The notes beneath the pieces were generated by a model. It made no database searches. It saw only the letters and a program-made list of their open reading frames with translations, and was not told the origin of the DNA. Both the position numbers and the translations under genes were made by a program. This document shows, piece after piece, positions 1-5,099 of a DNA stretch of 7,732 bases. Within the stretch, counting starts at the first letter, position 1, and each line of letters begins with the position of its first letter. The DNA is from an uncultured Flavobacteriales bacterium (GTDB taxonomy: Bacteria; Bacteroidota; Bacteroidia; Flavobacteriales_D; SKUL01): assembly GCA_937911795.1 (NCBI GenBank), contig CALDPJ010000386.1, forward strand, positions 1 through 7,732, given 5' to 3'.

Positions 1-2
1 AG

Positions 3-614
3 GGAGAAAGAAACGGACGGGCTTTGGTGTATCATCAGAACGGAGCAATCAGTGAAGAAACCACCTACAAGGATGGCGAGCGTCATGGTGAATGGAAACA
101 GTTTTATCCGGACGGAACACTTATGACCAGCGGAACCTATGAGAACAACGAATTGGCCGGAGAATATCTGAAGAATTATCCCAATGGCAACATGTGGGTA
201 AAAGGAAAATATATCGATGGTTATAAAGAAAGCACCTGGCTGTATGGCAACGAAAACGGCTCGCTGGGGCAGATGGTGGTGTACAGAAAAGGAAAAGAAG
301 AAAAACAGGTGAAGCAGAACGGTACATTCACGGAGTTTTACGAACAAGAGCGACCCAAATTGGTGGAGAATTATAAAGATGGTAAATTACACGGAGAATA
401 TATTGAGTACCACGACAATGGAAAGTTTGTAGAAAAACAGGTAGATAAAAGACACAAAGGCGGTGAAATCGAAATGTATCAGGTCCTCGAAGGTCAAACG
501 ATCGCGAAAAAGGCTCACTATAAAAATGGATTACTCCACGGTAAGTATATTGAGTACAATGAAAAAGGAAAGATCATCCGCGAAGAAGAATATGTGAATG
601 GCGAATTGAAATAA
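3..614 (+). CDS. MORN-repeat-variant protein (YwqK-like), 5' partial
   Basis: This is the C-terminal part of a protein made of MORN-variant repeats, the family often labelled 'YwqK family antitoxin' or 'toxin-antitoxin system YwqK' in Bacteroidota. The first candidate start inside the window is a TTG at 24, but the frame is open to the edge and the seven codons before it read GERNGRA, itself repeat-like, so the true start lies upstream. About seven repeats of roughly 23 residues are visible with the pattern Y-x-x-[ND]-G ... Y-[KEV]-[DN]-G-x-x-x-G-x-[WY]. Clear copies begin at YHQNG, FYPDG, NYPNG, YHDNG and YNEKG. One central repeat (around 255-330) is degraded. Such repeats form elongated beta-hairpin sheets, and no enzymatic motif is seen. 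Its stop overlaps the start of the downstream lipoprotein as TAATG, which suggests translational coupling. The family is well recognised; the actual role is unknown, and the 'antitoxin' label is not supported by anything seen here. Confidence 0.85.
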   Translation, partial: GERNGRALVYHQNGAISEETTYKDGERHGEWKQFYPDGTLMTSGTYENNELAGEYLKNYPNGNMWVKGKYIDGYKESTWLYGNENGSLGQMVVYRKGKEEKQVKQNGTFTEFYEQERPKLVENYKDGKLHGEYIEYHDNGKFVEKQVDKRHKGGEIEMYQVLEGQTIAKKAHYKNGLLHGKYIEYNEKGKIIREEEYVNGELK

Positions 615-1300
615 TGAAGAATTTAATCGGTATCGGAGTTTTGAGTGTGGCTTTATTTTTTGGCTGCAAAACAGACAATGCTGAGATTGACATGGGTTAT
701 GACTTTTACCCCGCCGCAATAGGATCATGGATTTCTTATGAAGTAGATTCCATTCGACATTCTACCGGCGCCTCTACCGACACATTCCGGTATCAGATAA
801 AGGAACTTGTAGAATCAGCTTTTATCGATGAAGCCGGCCGTCAGACCCGTCGTTTGGAACGCTATTACAGAGACAGCACCGGCCAGAACTGGAATATCAA
901 AGACATCTGGATGGTGGCCATAACCAGCAGGAAGGTTGAAAAGACTGAAGAAAATGTGCGATTTGTTCGGCTGAATTTCCCGGTGAAAGCAGGGCAGTAC
1001 TGGGACGGAAATTCACTGAACGAAATGGATCCATGGGACTACAGTTACGAACAGATGGGGCAATCGGCTCAATCAGGGGATGCTTTTTTTGACAACACCG
1101 CCATTGTGGTACAGGAAGGAGCTGTGAATCTGATCGAGCAGGAGAGAGGAAAGGAGATTTACGCCCGGCACATCGGATTGGTGTACAAAGAACTGGTTGA
1201 AATCAAAACAGATATAAACTATATGGCCAATCCTGTGGCTGAAAACATTCAAAGCGGATATGAGTTATACTACCGATACCTGGACCATGGCCAAAATTAG
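614..1300 (+). CDS. Lipoprotein of unknown function
   Basis: This 228-residue protein begins with a lipoprotein signal peptide: MKN, a hydrophobic stretch, then the lipobox LFFGC with the lipidated cysteine at residue 18. The mature protein should be about 211 residues, anchored in the inner or outer membrane. The residues after Cys (KTDNAE) are charged and polar; they only loosely resemble Bacteroidota surface-export signals, so surface display is uncertain. The mature part opens with DFYPAAIGSWISYEVDSI, a pattern ('xxPxxxGxxWxYxVDSI') I associate with uncharacterised Bacteroidota lipoproteins. It is followed by mixed, probably beta-rich sequence with many aromatic residues (RLERYYRDS, GQYWDGNSLNEMDPWDYSYE). 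I recognise no catalytic motif. The start ATG overlaps the stop of the MORN gene by one base, and its own end overlaps the start of the subtilase gene. It is therefore probably made together with both, and might act on or beside the protease, but that is inference from position only. Confidence 0.85.
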   Translation: MKNLIGIGVLSVALFFGCKTDNAEIDMGYDFYPAAIGSWISYEVDSIRHSTGASTDTFRYQIKELVESAFIDEAGRQTRRLERYYRDSTGQNWNIKDIWMVAITSRKVEKTEENVRFVRLNFPVKAGQYWDGNSLNEMDPWDYSYEQMGQSAQSGDAFFDNTAIVVQEGAVNLIEQERGKEIYARHIGLVYKELVEIKTDINYMANPVAENIQSGYELYYRYLDHGQN

Positions 1301-2936
1301 TTGCACGGCGCTTTTTCTCATCTTCTCATCGCTCGTTTCAGCACAACTGGCACCGGGCAAATACTGGATTTCATTTACCGATAAGGAAAATAGTCCCTAT
1401 AGCCTGGATGCTCCCGAAGAATACCTCAGCAGCCGGGCCATCGAGCGGCGTGCAAATCAGGACATTGAAATTCAGATTACCGATCTTCCCGTAAATCCCG
1501 ATTACATCAATCAGGTGTTGGCGCTTGGAGAAATGCAGTTGTTATTTTCTTCAAAATGGTTCAATTCGATAGCCGTTGCCCCGGAGGATAGTACCGTTTT
1601 GGAACAGGTAGCGCAATTGCCTTTTGTCAGCGATATCCGCTCGGTACAATCGCTCGGACACGAGGAAGTTCCTCAACGAACGGAAGCATCCATCCATCAC
1701 CGGGATTTTGAAGAATACGGCATTTCATTGCACCAGATATCAATGCTCAACGGACATTTATTGCACGATGCCGGATTCACAGGAGCCGGATTGCGCATCG
1801 GTTTAATGGACGGCGGTTTTGCAGGAGCCAATGAAATGGAGGCTTTTCAACCGCTGATCGCAGACGGTAGATTAATCGGAACGTGGGATTTTGTAGATCA
1901 ACAGGAAGATGTTTTTCACAGCAGCACGCACGGCACGTTGGTGTGGTCGGCCATGGCCTCGATGTGGCCCGATAGCATCATCGGTTCGGCACCGGAAGCG
2001 GAATACATGCTCTTCCGGACCGAAAATGTTGCCTCGGAATACCAACTCGAGGAGGTGAACTGGATTGCGGCAGCCGAAATGGCCGATTCGTCGGGAGTGG
2101 ATGTATTAAACACCTCTCTCGGGTATACCACATTCGATGATTCGTTGCAGAGTTACACCTACGAAGATATGGACGGCCAGACCACATGGATCAGTCGCGC
2201 GGGGAATATTGCTGCCCGCAAAGGAATGCTGGTCGTAAACAGCGCGGGCAATTCCGGAGCTGCTCCATGGCATTATATCGGAGCACCGGCAGATGCCGAT
2301 TCGGTGTTGGCCATAGGAGCCGTAGCAGCCGACAGTGCGGTGGTTGCTTTCAGCTCCCGGGGACCTTCTTTTGATGGACGCGTGAAACCGAATGTGTGTG
2401 CGCAGGGTTCGCAAACGGTGATGGCCAATGCCAACAATACGGTGATAAAAGGAAACGGAACTTCGTTTTCATCACCCGTTCTGGCAGGACTTGCAGCTTG
2501 TTTGTGGCAGACAAATCCATCCGCGGGAAATATGCAGGTTTTTGCAGCGATTGAGCAAAGCGCTCATTTATACGATAATCCCAACGATTCGCTGGGCTAC
2601 GGATTGCCCAATTTCTTCCTGGCTCAGAGTATTCTTGACGATATGGTCACTGGTACAACCAATATAGAGCAATCCGGACTTCAGGTTAAAGCCTTTCCCA
2701 ATCCGTTCAACAAGCAGTTGAGGTTGTTGATTAAAGATACGGAAGGAGGAACCATCACCTGTGAAGTGTATGATGTCAGAGGCCGTATGGTGGGAGCTGA
2801 ACAATACAATATTGCTCCGGGCCAATCCTGGATAGATATGAGCGGGACTTTTGCCGGATTAAAAAACGGAATTTACCTGATCCGCATTCATCTCAACGGA
2901 AAATCTGAATCGATAAAAGTTCAGAAGGCGGATTGA
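1287..2936 (+). CDS. Secreted subtilisin-like (S8) serine protease with T9SS sorting domain
   Basis: This is a 549-residue secreted serine endopeptidase of family S8. I prefer the ATG at 1287 over the in-frame ATG at 1260, because 1287 gives a clean signal peptide (MAKISCTALFLIFSSLVSAQ, cleavage near SAQ) while 1260 adds nine polar residues. An N-terminal prodomain-like region follows (PGKYWISF ... YLSSRAIERR, a signature of Bacteroidota subtilases). In numbering from 1287 the catalytic triad is Asp175 (GLMDGGF), His215 (STHGT) and Ser393 (NGTSFSSP), with the oxyanion Asn322 (NSAGNSG). All are present, so the enzyme should be active. Residues from about 466 form a type A T9SS sorting domain: FPNPFNKQL, YDVRGRMV, LKNGIYLIRI and a terminal KSESIKVQK. 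Export across the inner membrane by Sec and then the outer membrane by T9SS is expected. The start lies 14 bases inside the lipoprotein gene. The TGA abuts the stop codon of the convergent propeller gene with no gap. Confidence 0.95.
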   Translation: MAKISCTALFLIFSSLVSAQLAPGKYWISFTDKENSPYSLDAPEEYLSSRAIERRANQDIEIQITDLPVNPDYINQVLALGEMQLLFSSKWFNSIAVAPEDSTVLEQVAQLPFVSDIRSVQSLGHEEVPQRTEASIHHRDFEEYGISLHQISMLNGHLLHDAGFTGAGLRIGLMDGGFAGANEMEAFQPLIADGRLIGTWDFVDQQEDVFHSSTHGTLVWSAMASMWPDSIIGSAPEAEYMLFRTENVASEYQLEEVNWIAAAEMADSSGVDVLNTSLGYTTFDDSLQSYTYEDMDGQTTWISRAGNIAARKGMLVVNSAGNSGAAPWHYIGAPADADSVLAIGAVAADSAVVAFSSRGPSFDGRVKPNVCAQGSQTVMANANNTVIKGNGTSFSSPVLAGLAACLWQTNPSAGNMQVFAAIEQSAHLYDNPNDSLGYGLPNFFLAQSILDDMVTGTTNIEQSGLQVKAFPNPFNKQLRLLIKDTEGGTITCEVYDVRGRMVGAEQYNIAPGQSWIDMSGTFAGLKNGIYLIRIHLNGKSESIKVQKAD

Positions 2937-4016
2937 TTACTGAGCAGAGGCGGTTGGCGATGGAAAACCCGCTTCGTCCATTTTCAGAAAAGTGAATTTT
3001 TCGTGACCATTGATGGATTCATCGCTGAACCCGGCCATCACCAGATCTCCGTCTTCGCTGATAAAAGCTTTGTTGAATCCGAAATTCGGTGTTGATTCTT
3101 TTCGAAGCATTTTTCCTTCCTCGTCAATCAGGAAATAACCCGCAGCGGTAAAAACCAATGCACTTTCGGCATTTTTAACCGAAATGCTGTGCGCACTTCC
3201 CAAACGGCCTTCTTCGTACATTCCTTCCCAGATGGCTTTTCCGTTGGAACCGATTTTCAGAACAATCGGCACGGCATAACTTGCGTTTCCGGCTACCCAG
3301 ATATTTCCGTCATCGTCGGTGTCAATGGCGTTGATAATTCCTGCGCCGTAGGTTTCGGCCCAAATAGCTTTTCCTTCGGAATCTGTTTTCACAAGAATGG
3401 TGATGGCCTTTCCTTCGTCGCGGGCTGTGAAAAATCCGCCGATCAATAAATCACCATTGGGTAATTCTTTAATGGCGCGGTAAGCAGAAACGTGCTCGGT
3501 GGGTTTGTTTCTCGTCCAGAGTTCACGTCCTTCAGCATCGATTTTTGTTACCACCATGCCATCTCCAACGGCAATGAATCCTCCGTCTTTGGTTGCGGTC
3601 AATGCTGTAAATGCACTGGCACCGGTATCTCCCAGTGGAGTATTCCAGACGTCGTTACCGGTTGCATCCACCTTCCACAGAATTCTTTGGTTCTCTGAAT
3701 TTCCACAGAAAATATAGCCACCATCATCGGTAGGTACAATGTCCAGTGCTACATCCAGCGATTGTCCTTCGCCCGAAAATTGTTTGGCCCATTCGGCGCC
3801 TCCGGTATCATTGGTTTTGATCATAAAAATATCCGGATTCAGCTCGTTGTTGGTGCTTCCAATGCTGATGAAGCCTCCATCGTTGGTCGGTTTCACAGAG
3901 TAGGCAATGGACGTGTTGTCGGTGAGTTGGTCGTAGGTTCGTACAAACTCAGATTGCGCTTGGGATATGAATGGAAGAAGCAGGAAGTACAAGATCGAAG
4001 TAGTAGAGATTTTCAT
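2937..4016 (-). CDS. Exported seven-blade beta-propeller-like protein
   Basis: This 359-residue protein has a signal peptide (MKISTTSILYFLLLPFISQA, probable cleavage after Ala20). The rest is a series of seven repeats of the form DGGFIxxG ... xxxxKxDxxGxxxWxxxx. Approximate blade positions are 44-80 (TNDGGFISIG), 96-129 (TDDGGYIFCG), 142-170 (TKDGGFIAVG), 185-224 (LPNGDLLIGG), 233-267 (DDDGNIWVAG), 282-307 (degenerate, ending FLIDEEGKMLRK) and 320-350 (SEDGDLVMAG). This resembles the secreted beta-propeller proteins common in Bacteroidota, usually of unknown ligand. Unlike many of those, it ends FPSPTASAQ with no T9SS sorting domain, so it probably stays periplasmic unless exported otherwise. 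No catalytic residues can be assigned. It is transcribed alone, toward the subtilase gene. On its own strand 27-34 bases upstream of the ATG there is only a weak promoter-like TATTTTCG (4043-4050) with no well-spaced partner. The repeat family is confident; the function is unknown. Confidence 0.88.
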   Translation of the reverse strand: MKISTTSILYFLLLPFISQAQSEFVRTYDQLTDNTSIAYSVKPTNDGGFISIGSTNNELNPDIFMIKTNDTGGAEWAKQFSGEGQSLDVALDIVPTDDGGYIFCGNSENQRILWKVDATGNDVWNTPLGDTGASAFTALTATKDGGFIAVGDGMVVTKIDAEGRELWTRNKPTEHVSAYRAIKELPNGDLLIGGFFTARDEGKAITILVKTDSEGKAIWAETYGAGIINAIDTDDDGNIWVAGNASYAVPIVLKIGSNGKAIWEGMYEEGRLGSAHSISVKNAESALVFTAAGYFLIDEEGKMLRKESTPNFGFNKAFISEDGDLVMAGFSDESINGHEKFTFLKMDEAGFPSPTASAQ

Positions 4017-4156
4017 GACGGGTTGTTTATAGGTTCGTCTTACGAAAATATCCGGTGAGGGTTACAAGGCTGTAATTCAATTAAAAATTATCTCTGGAGC
4101 GGCCGCAATCATGCGCGGGTCATTATTAAAATTTCTCTTCCTGAGCGAGATCCTTA

Positions 4157-4188
4157 TTTTCAAAGAATCCTGGGTTCGCTTATCTTTG
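4157..4188 (+). promoter_or_regulatory. Predicted promoter of the toxin-antitoxin operon (Bacteroidota -33/-7 type)
   Basis: TATCTTTG at 4181-4188 matches the Bacteroidota sigma-A -7 consensus TAnnTTTG exactly. A T-rich stretch (TTTT, 4157-4160) sits 20 bases upstream, where the TTTG-like -33 box is expected, but it matches only three of four bases. Transcription would start near 4193-4196, giving a 5' leader of about 25-30 bases before the antitoxin ATG at 4222. The leader contains no Shine-Dalgarno sequence but has an A-rich stretch (AACTAAAAACT) just before the ATG, as is usual in this phylum. Confidence 0.6.
4161..4188. promoter_or_regulatory. Candidate autoregulatory operator: inverted repeat CAAAGA / TCTTTG
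   Basis: CAAAGA (4161-4166) and TCTTTG (4183-4188) form a perfect 6-base inverted repeat whose half-sites are 22 bases apart, about two helical turns. The right half lies inside the -7 box and the left half touches the -33 region. A smaller imperfect palindrome (GAATCC-T-GGGTTC, 4165-4177, one mismatch per arm) lies within it. Type II antitoxins commonly repress their own promoter by binding such sites, so this is a plausible operator, but six-base half-sites can arise by chance. Confidence 0.35.
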
Positions 4189-4221
4189 TTTAAATATGAG
4201 TTTGCCTAACAACTAAAAACT

Positions 4222-4431
4222 ATGAAGAAACTGATCTTAAACATCGAAGAAAGCAAATTCAAGGCGTTTCTCTCTTTTATAAAGACGTTGGATTATGTTT
4301 CTGTTTCCAAAGAGGAAGCCATTCCCGAGCGGCAGAAGGAAGAAGTAGAACAACGAATGGAACTTATTGAAAAAGGGAAAATGAAAGTTCGTAGTTGGGA
4401 CGAGGCTAAAAAAGATGTTTTTAAAAAGTAA
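4222..4431 (+). CDS. Type II antitoxin, RelB/ParD-like small protein
   Basis: This 69-residue protein is the predicted antitoxin of a two-gene type II module. The N-terminal part (KLILNIEESKFKAFLSFIKTLDYV) resembles the short beta-strand-plus-helix start of Bacteroidota antitoxins paired with RelE/ParE toxins. It is followed by a charged helix (residues about 36-52) and an ending, GKMKVRSWDEAKKDVFKK, of the kind that wraps around the toxin. A classic ribbon-helix-helix is not obvious, so the DNA-binding fold is uncertain. Family knowledge predicts that it neutralises the toxin by direct binding and that the complex may repress the promoter just upstream. Its TAA overlaps the toxin ATG by one base (TAATG), giving tight coupling with antitoxin first, the usual order. 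Assignment rests mainly on the partner gene and the C-terminal motif. Confidence 0.8.
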   Translation: MKKLILNIEESKFKAFLSFIKTLDYVSVSKEEAIPERQKEEVEQRMELIEKGKMKVRSWDEAKKDVFKK

Positions 4432-4727
4432 TGGTGTACTCGCTTAGTATTGCTGAAGCTGCTGAGGACGATATCCGCGAAGCTTATCTGTGGTACGAGG
4501 AACAACAATCAGATGTAGGCAACTCTTTCGAAAAGGAGATTTCCAATGCAGTAGACAGTATTAAGGAAAACCCGCTAAAAAGTCAGATACAATACGGCGA
4601 TGTGCGTGTGTTCTTTCTGAAAAAGTTTCCTTATGGTGTTCATTTTATGGTATCCGGAAATAACATCCTGATTGTTGCCGTTTTTCACACCTCACGAGCC
4701 CCGAAGAATTGGGAGAAAAGAAAGTAG
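4431..4727 (+). CDS. RelE/ParE-family toxin of a type II toxin-antitoxin module
   Basis: This 98-residue protein has the usual length and layout of the RelE/ParE superfamily. A strand (YSLSIAEAAEDDI) leads into a helix (REAYLWYEEQQSDVGNSF), a second helix follows (EKEISNAVDSIKENP), and then come beta strands VRVFFLKKFPYGVHFMV (58-74) and ILIVAVFHTSRAPKNW (79-94). The endings 'RxxxLxxFPYxxxF' and 'VAVxHxxRxPxxW' are highly typical. RelE members cut mRNA on the ribosome and ParE members inhibit DNA gyrase. The sequence looks closer to the ParE-like group common in Bacteroidota, but the target cannot be decided by eye. The frame is intact with no truncation, so the toxin is probably functional. 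No conventional terminator follows; instead a series of inverted repeats begins within 25 bases of the stop codon. Confidence 0.93.
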   Translation: MVYSLSIAEAAEDDIREAYLWYEEQQSDVGNSFEKEISNAVDSIKENPLKSQIQYGDVRVFFLKKFPYGVHFMVSGNNILIVAVFHTSRAPKNWEKRK

Positions 4728-4750
4728 TCATTCAGGGGATCTATCCCAAC

Positions 4751-4779
4751 CTTTGAGCGTTAGAGTCTTTGCGGCAAAG
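4751..4779. repeat. Repeat element, orphan right arm
   Basis: These 29 bases start CTTTGAGC and end GCGGCAAAG and align without gaps to the right arms at 4913-4941 and 4998-5026. The preceding bases ATCCCAAC also match the end of the spacer of the 4864 element (GTCCCAAT). No matching left arm is found; it would fall inside the end of the toxin gene. Confidence 0.6.
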
Positions 4780-4846
4780 TAAATAAATCACTAAGACGCA
4801 TCGTGTTTTTGTGTGAATTGTCTTTGATATTAGAATCTTCGGATTA
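4779..4846. repeat. Repeat element, degraded copy
   Basis: The left arm survives mainly as CACTAAGACGCA (4789-4800), aligned to ACCAAGACGCA in the good copies. The right arm at 4822-4846 keeps the starting CTTTGA and a later TCTTCGG. The left-arm position is exactly 85 bases before the next copy; the spacer is about 6 bases shorter than in the intact copies. Confidence 0.45.
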
Positions 4847-4863
4847 TAGTGTATAAGAAAAAT

Positions 4864-4937
4864 GCCACGAAGGTACCAAGACGCGAAGCATTTGATTGTA
4901 AGCGGTCCCAATCTTTGAGCCTTCGGGCCTTGGTGGC
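4864..4937. repeat. Repeat element, conserved copy
   Basis: The left arm is 4864-4888, the spacer 4889-4912 (24 bases) and the right arm 4913-4937. The left arm matches the next copy at 22 of 25 positions and the right arm at 23 of 25. The spacers match at about 16 of 24, so the whole unit was duplicated, not only the arms. Confidence 0.85.
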
Positions 4938-4948
4938 AAAATATGTCA

Positions 4949-5022
4949 GCCACGAAGGCCCCAAGACGCAAAGAATTTATTTGTAATCTATTCTAATCTT
5001 TAAGCCTTCGGGTCTTGGTGGC
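4949..5022. repeat. Repeat element, conserved copy nearest the M16 gene
   Basis: The left arm is 4949-4973, the spacer 4974-4997 (24 bases, AT-rich) and the right arm 4998-5022. When the right arm is reverse-complemented, 19 of 25 positions match the left arm, so a long imperfect hairpin is possible in RNA or single-stranded DNA. An 11-base linker (AAAATATGTCA) separates it from the copy before. Confidence 0.85.
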
Positions 5023-5040
5023 AAAACTATCCGACCCCGC

Positions 5041-5072
5041 AAAAAAAAAACCGCCTCCAAATGGAAGCGGTT
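5041..5072 (-). terminator. Intrinsic terminator of the M16 peptidase gene
   Basis: Read on the minus strand, AACCGCTTCC, a loop ATTT and GGAGGCGGTT form a 10-base-pair stem with one G-T pair (5049-5072). The right half of the stem runs into an uninterrupted T tract of about 12 bases (5041-5052 region). It lies 27 bases after the TAG stop of the M16 gene. In the plus direction the stem is followed by only TTTCTAATAA, so termination of transcripts coming from the toxin side would be weaker. Confidence 0.9.
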
Positions 5073-5099
5073 TCTAATAACTAAAATTTTAATCCGGAT

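Larger units (their letters stand above)
4017..4221. other. Divergent intergenic region between propeller gene and toxin-antitoxin module
   Basis: These 205 bases hold the upstream regions of two divergent genes. The right side contains a strong Bacteroidota-type promoter for the antitoxin gene (4157-4188). On the left side only a weak -7-like sequence (TATTTTCG on the minus strand, 4043-4050) can be proposed for the propeller gene; its best upstream TTG is only 14 bases away, closer than usual. The middle is AT-rich apart from a GC-rich patch with the 8-base palindrome GCGGCCGC at 4099-4106. No gene, tRNA or terminator hairpin was seen. Confidence 0.6.
4751..5026. repeat. Array of imperfect inverted-repeat elements, about 85-base period
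   Basis: This gene-free stretch holds several related palindromic elements. Each complete element has a left arm (GCCACGAAGG then AAGACGCAAAG type, 25 bases), a 24-base spacer and a right arm (CTTTGAGCC then CTTGGTGGC type, 25 bases, followed by AAAA). Left arms start at 4779 (degraded), 4864 and 4949, exactly 85 bases apart. Right arms start at 4751 (without a left arm), 4822 (degraded), 4913 and 4998. The two right-hand elements are well conserved and the left-hand ones are eroded. I recall similar sequences dispersed between genes in many Bacteroidota genomes, where they often produce spurious short gene calls. A role as transcript-end hairpins, like REP elements, is plausible but unproven. 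Confidence 0.85.

Noticed and set aside
3..614. Reading the MORN protein as the antitoxin of a toxin-antitoxin pair with the next gene.
   Set aside because: The name comes from family labels only; the next gene encodes a lipoprotein with a signal peptide and no toxin features.
1260..1286. The upstream in-frame ATG at 1260 as the subtilase start.
   Set aside because: It would place nine polar residues (MSYTTDTWT) before a good signal peptide; the ATG at 1287 starts exactly at the charged and hydrophobic signal sequence.
2106..2414. A 102-residue open frame on the minus strand inside the subtilase gene.
   Set aside because: It is antisense to the conserved catalytic domain of the subtilase, has no family resemblance and no start context.
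3762..4058. A 98-residue plus-strand frame opposite the propeller gene.
   Set aside because: It mirrors the repeated blades in antisense, including the signal-peptide region, and has no independent support.
4099..4106. The GCGGCCGC palindrome in an AT-rich intergenic region, considered as a cloning scar or a binding site.
   Set aside because: An isolated 8-base palindrome can occur by chance; no vector-like sequence or second copy is nearby.
4702..4726. Resemblance of the last bases of the toxin gene to a repeat left arm.
   Set aside because: The match is weak and the encoded residues RAPKNW are conserved in this toxin family, so the likeness is best explained by protein constraint.
4736..4747. 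GGGAT-CT-ATCCC after the toxin stop, considered as a terminator.
   Set aside because: The loop would be only two bases and no T tract follows, so it cannot act as a normal intrinsic terminator.
4741..4971. A 76-residue open frame on the minus strand across the repeat array.
   Set aside because: It is made of the repeat arms themselves (repeated AQRLG / KAQRLG wording) and covers inverted repeats in both directions; such frames are typical spurious calls over these elements.
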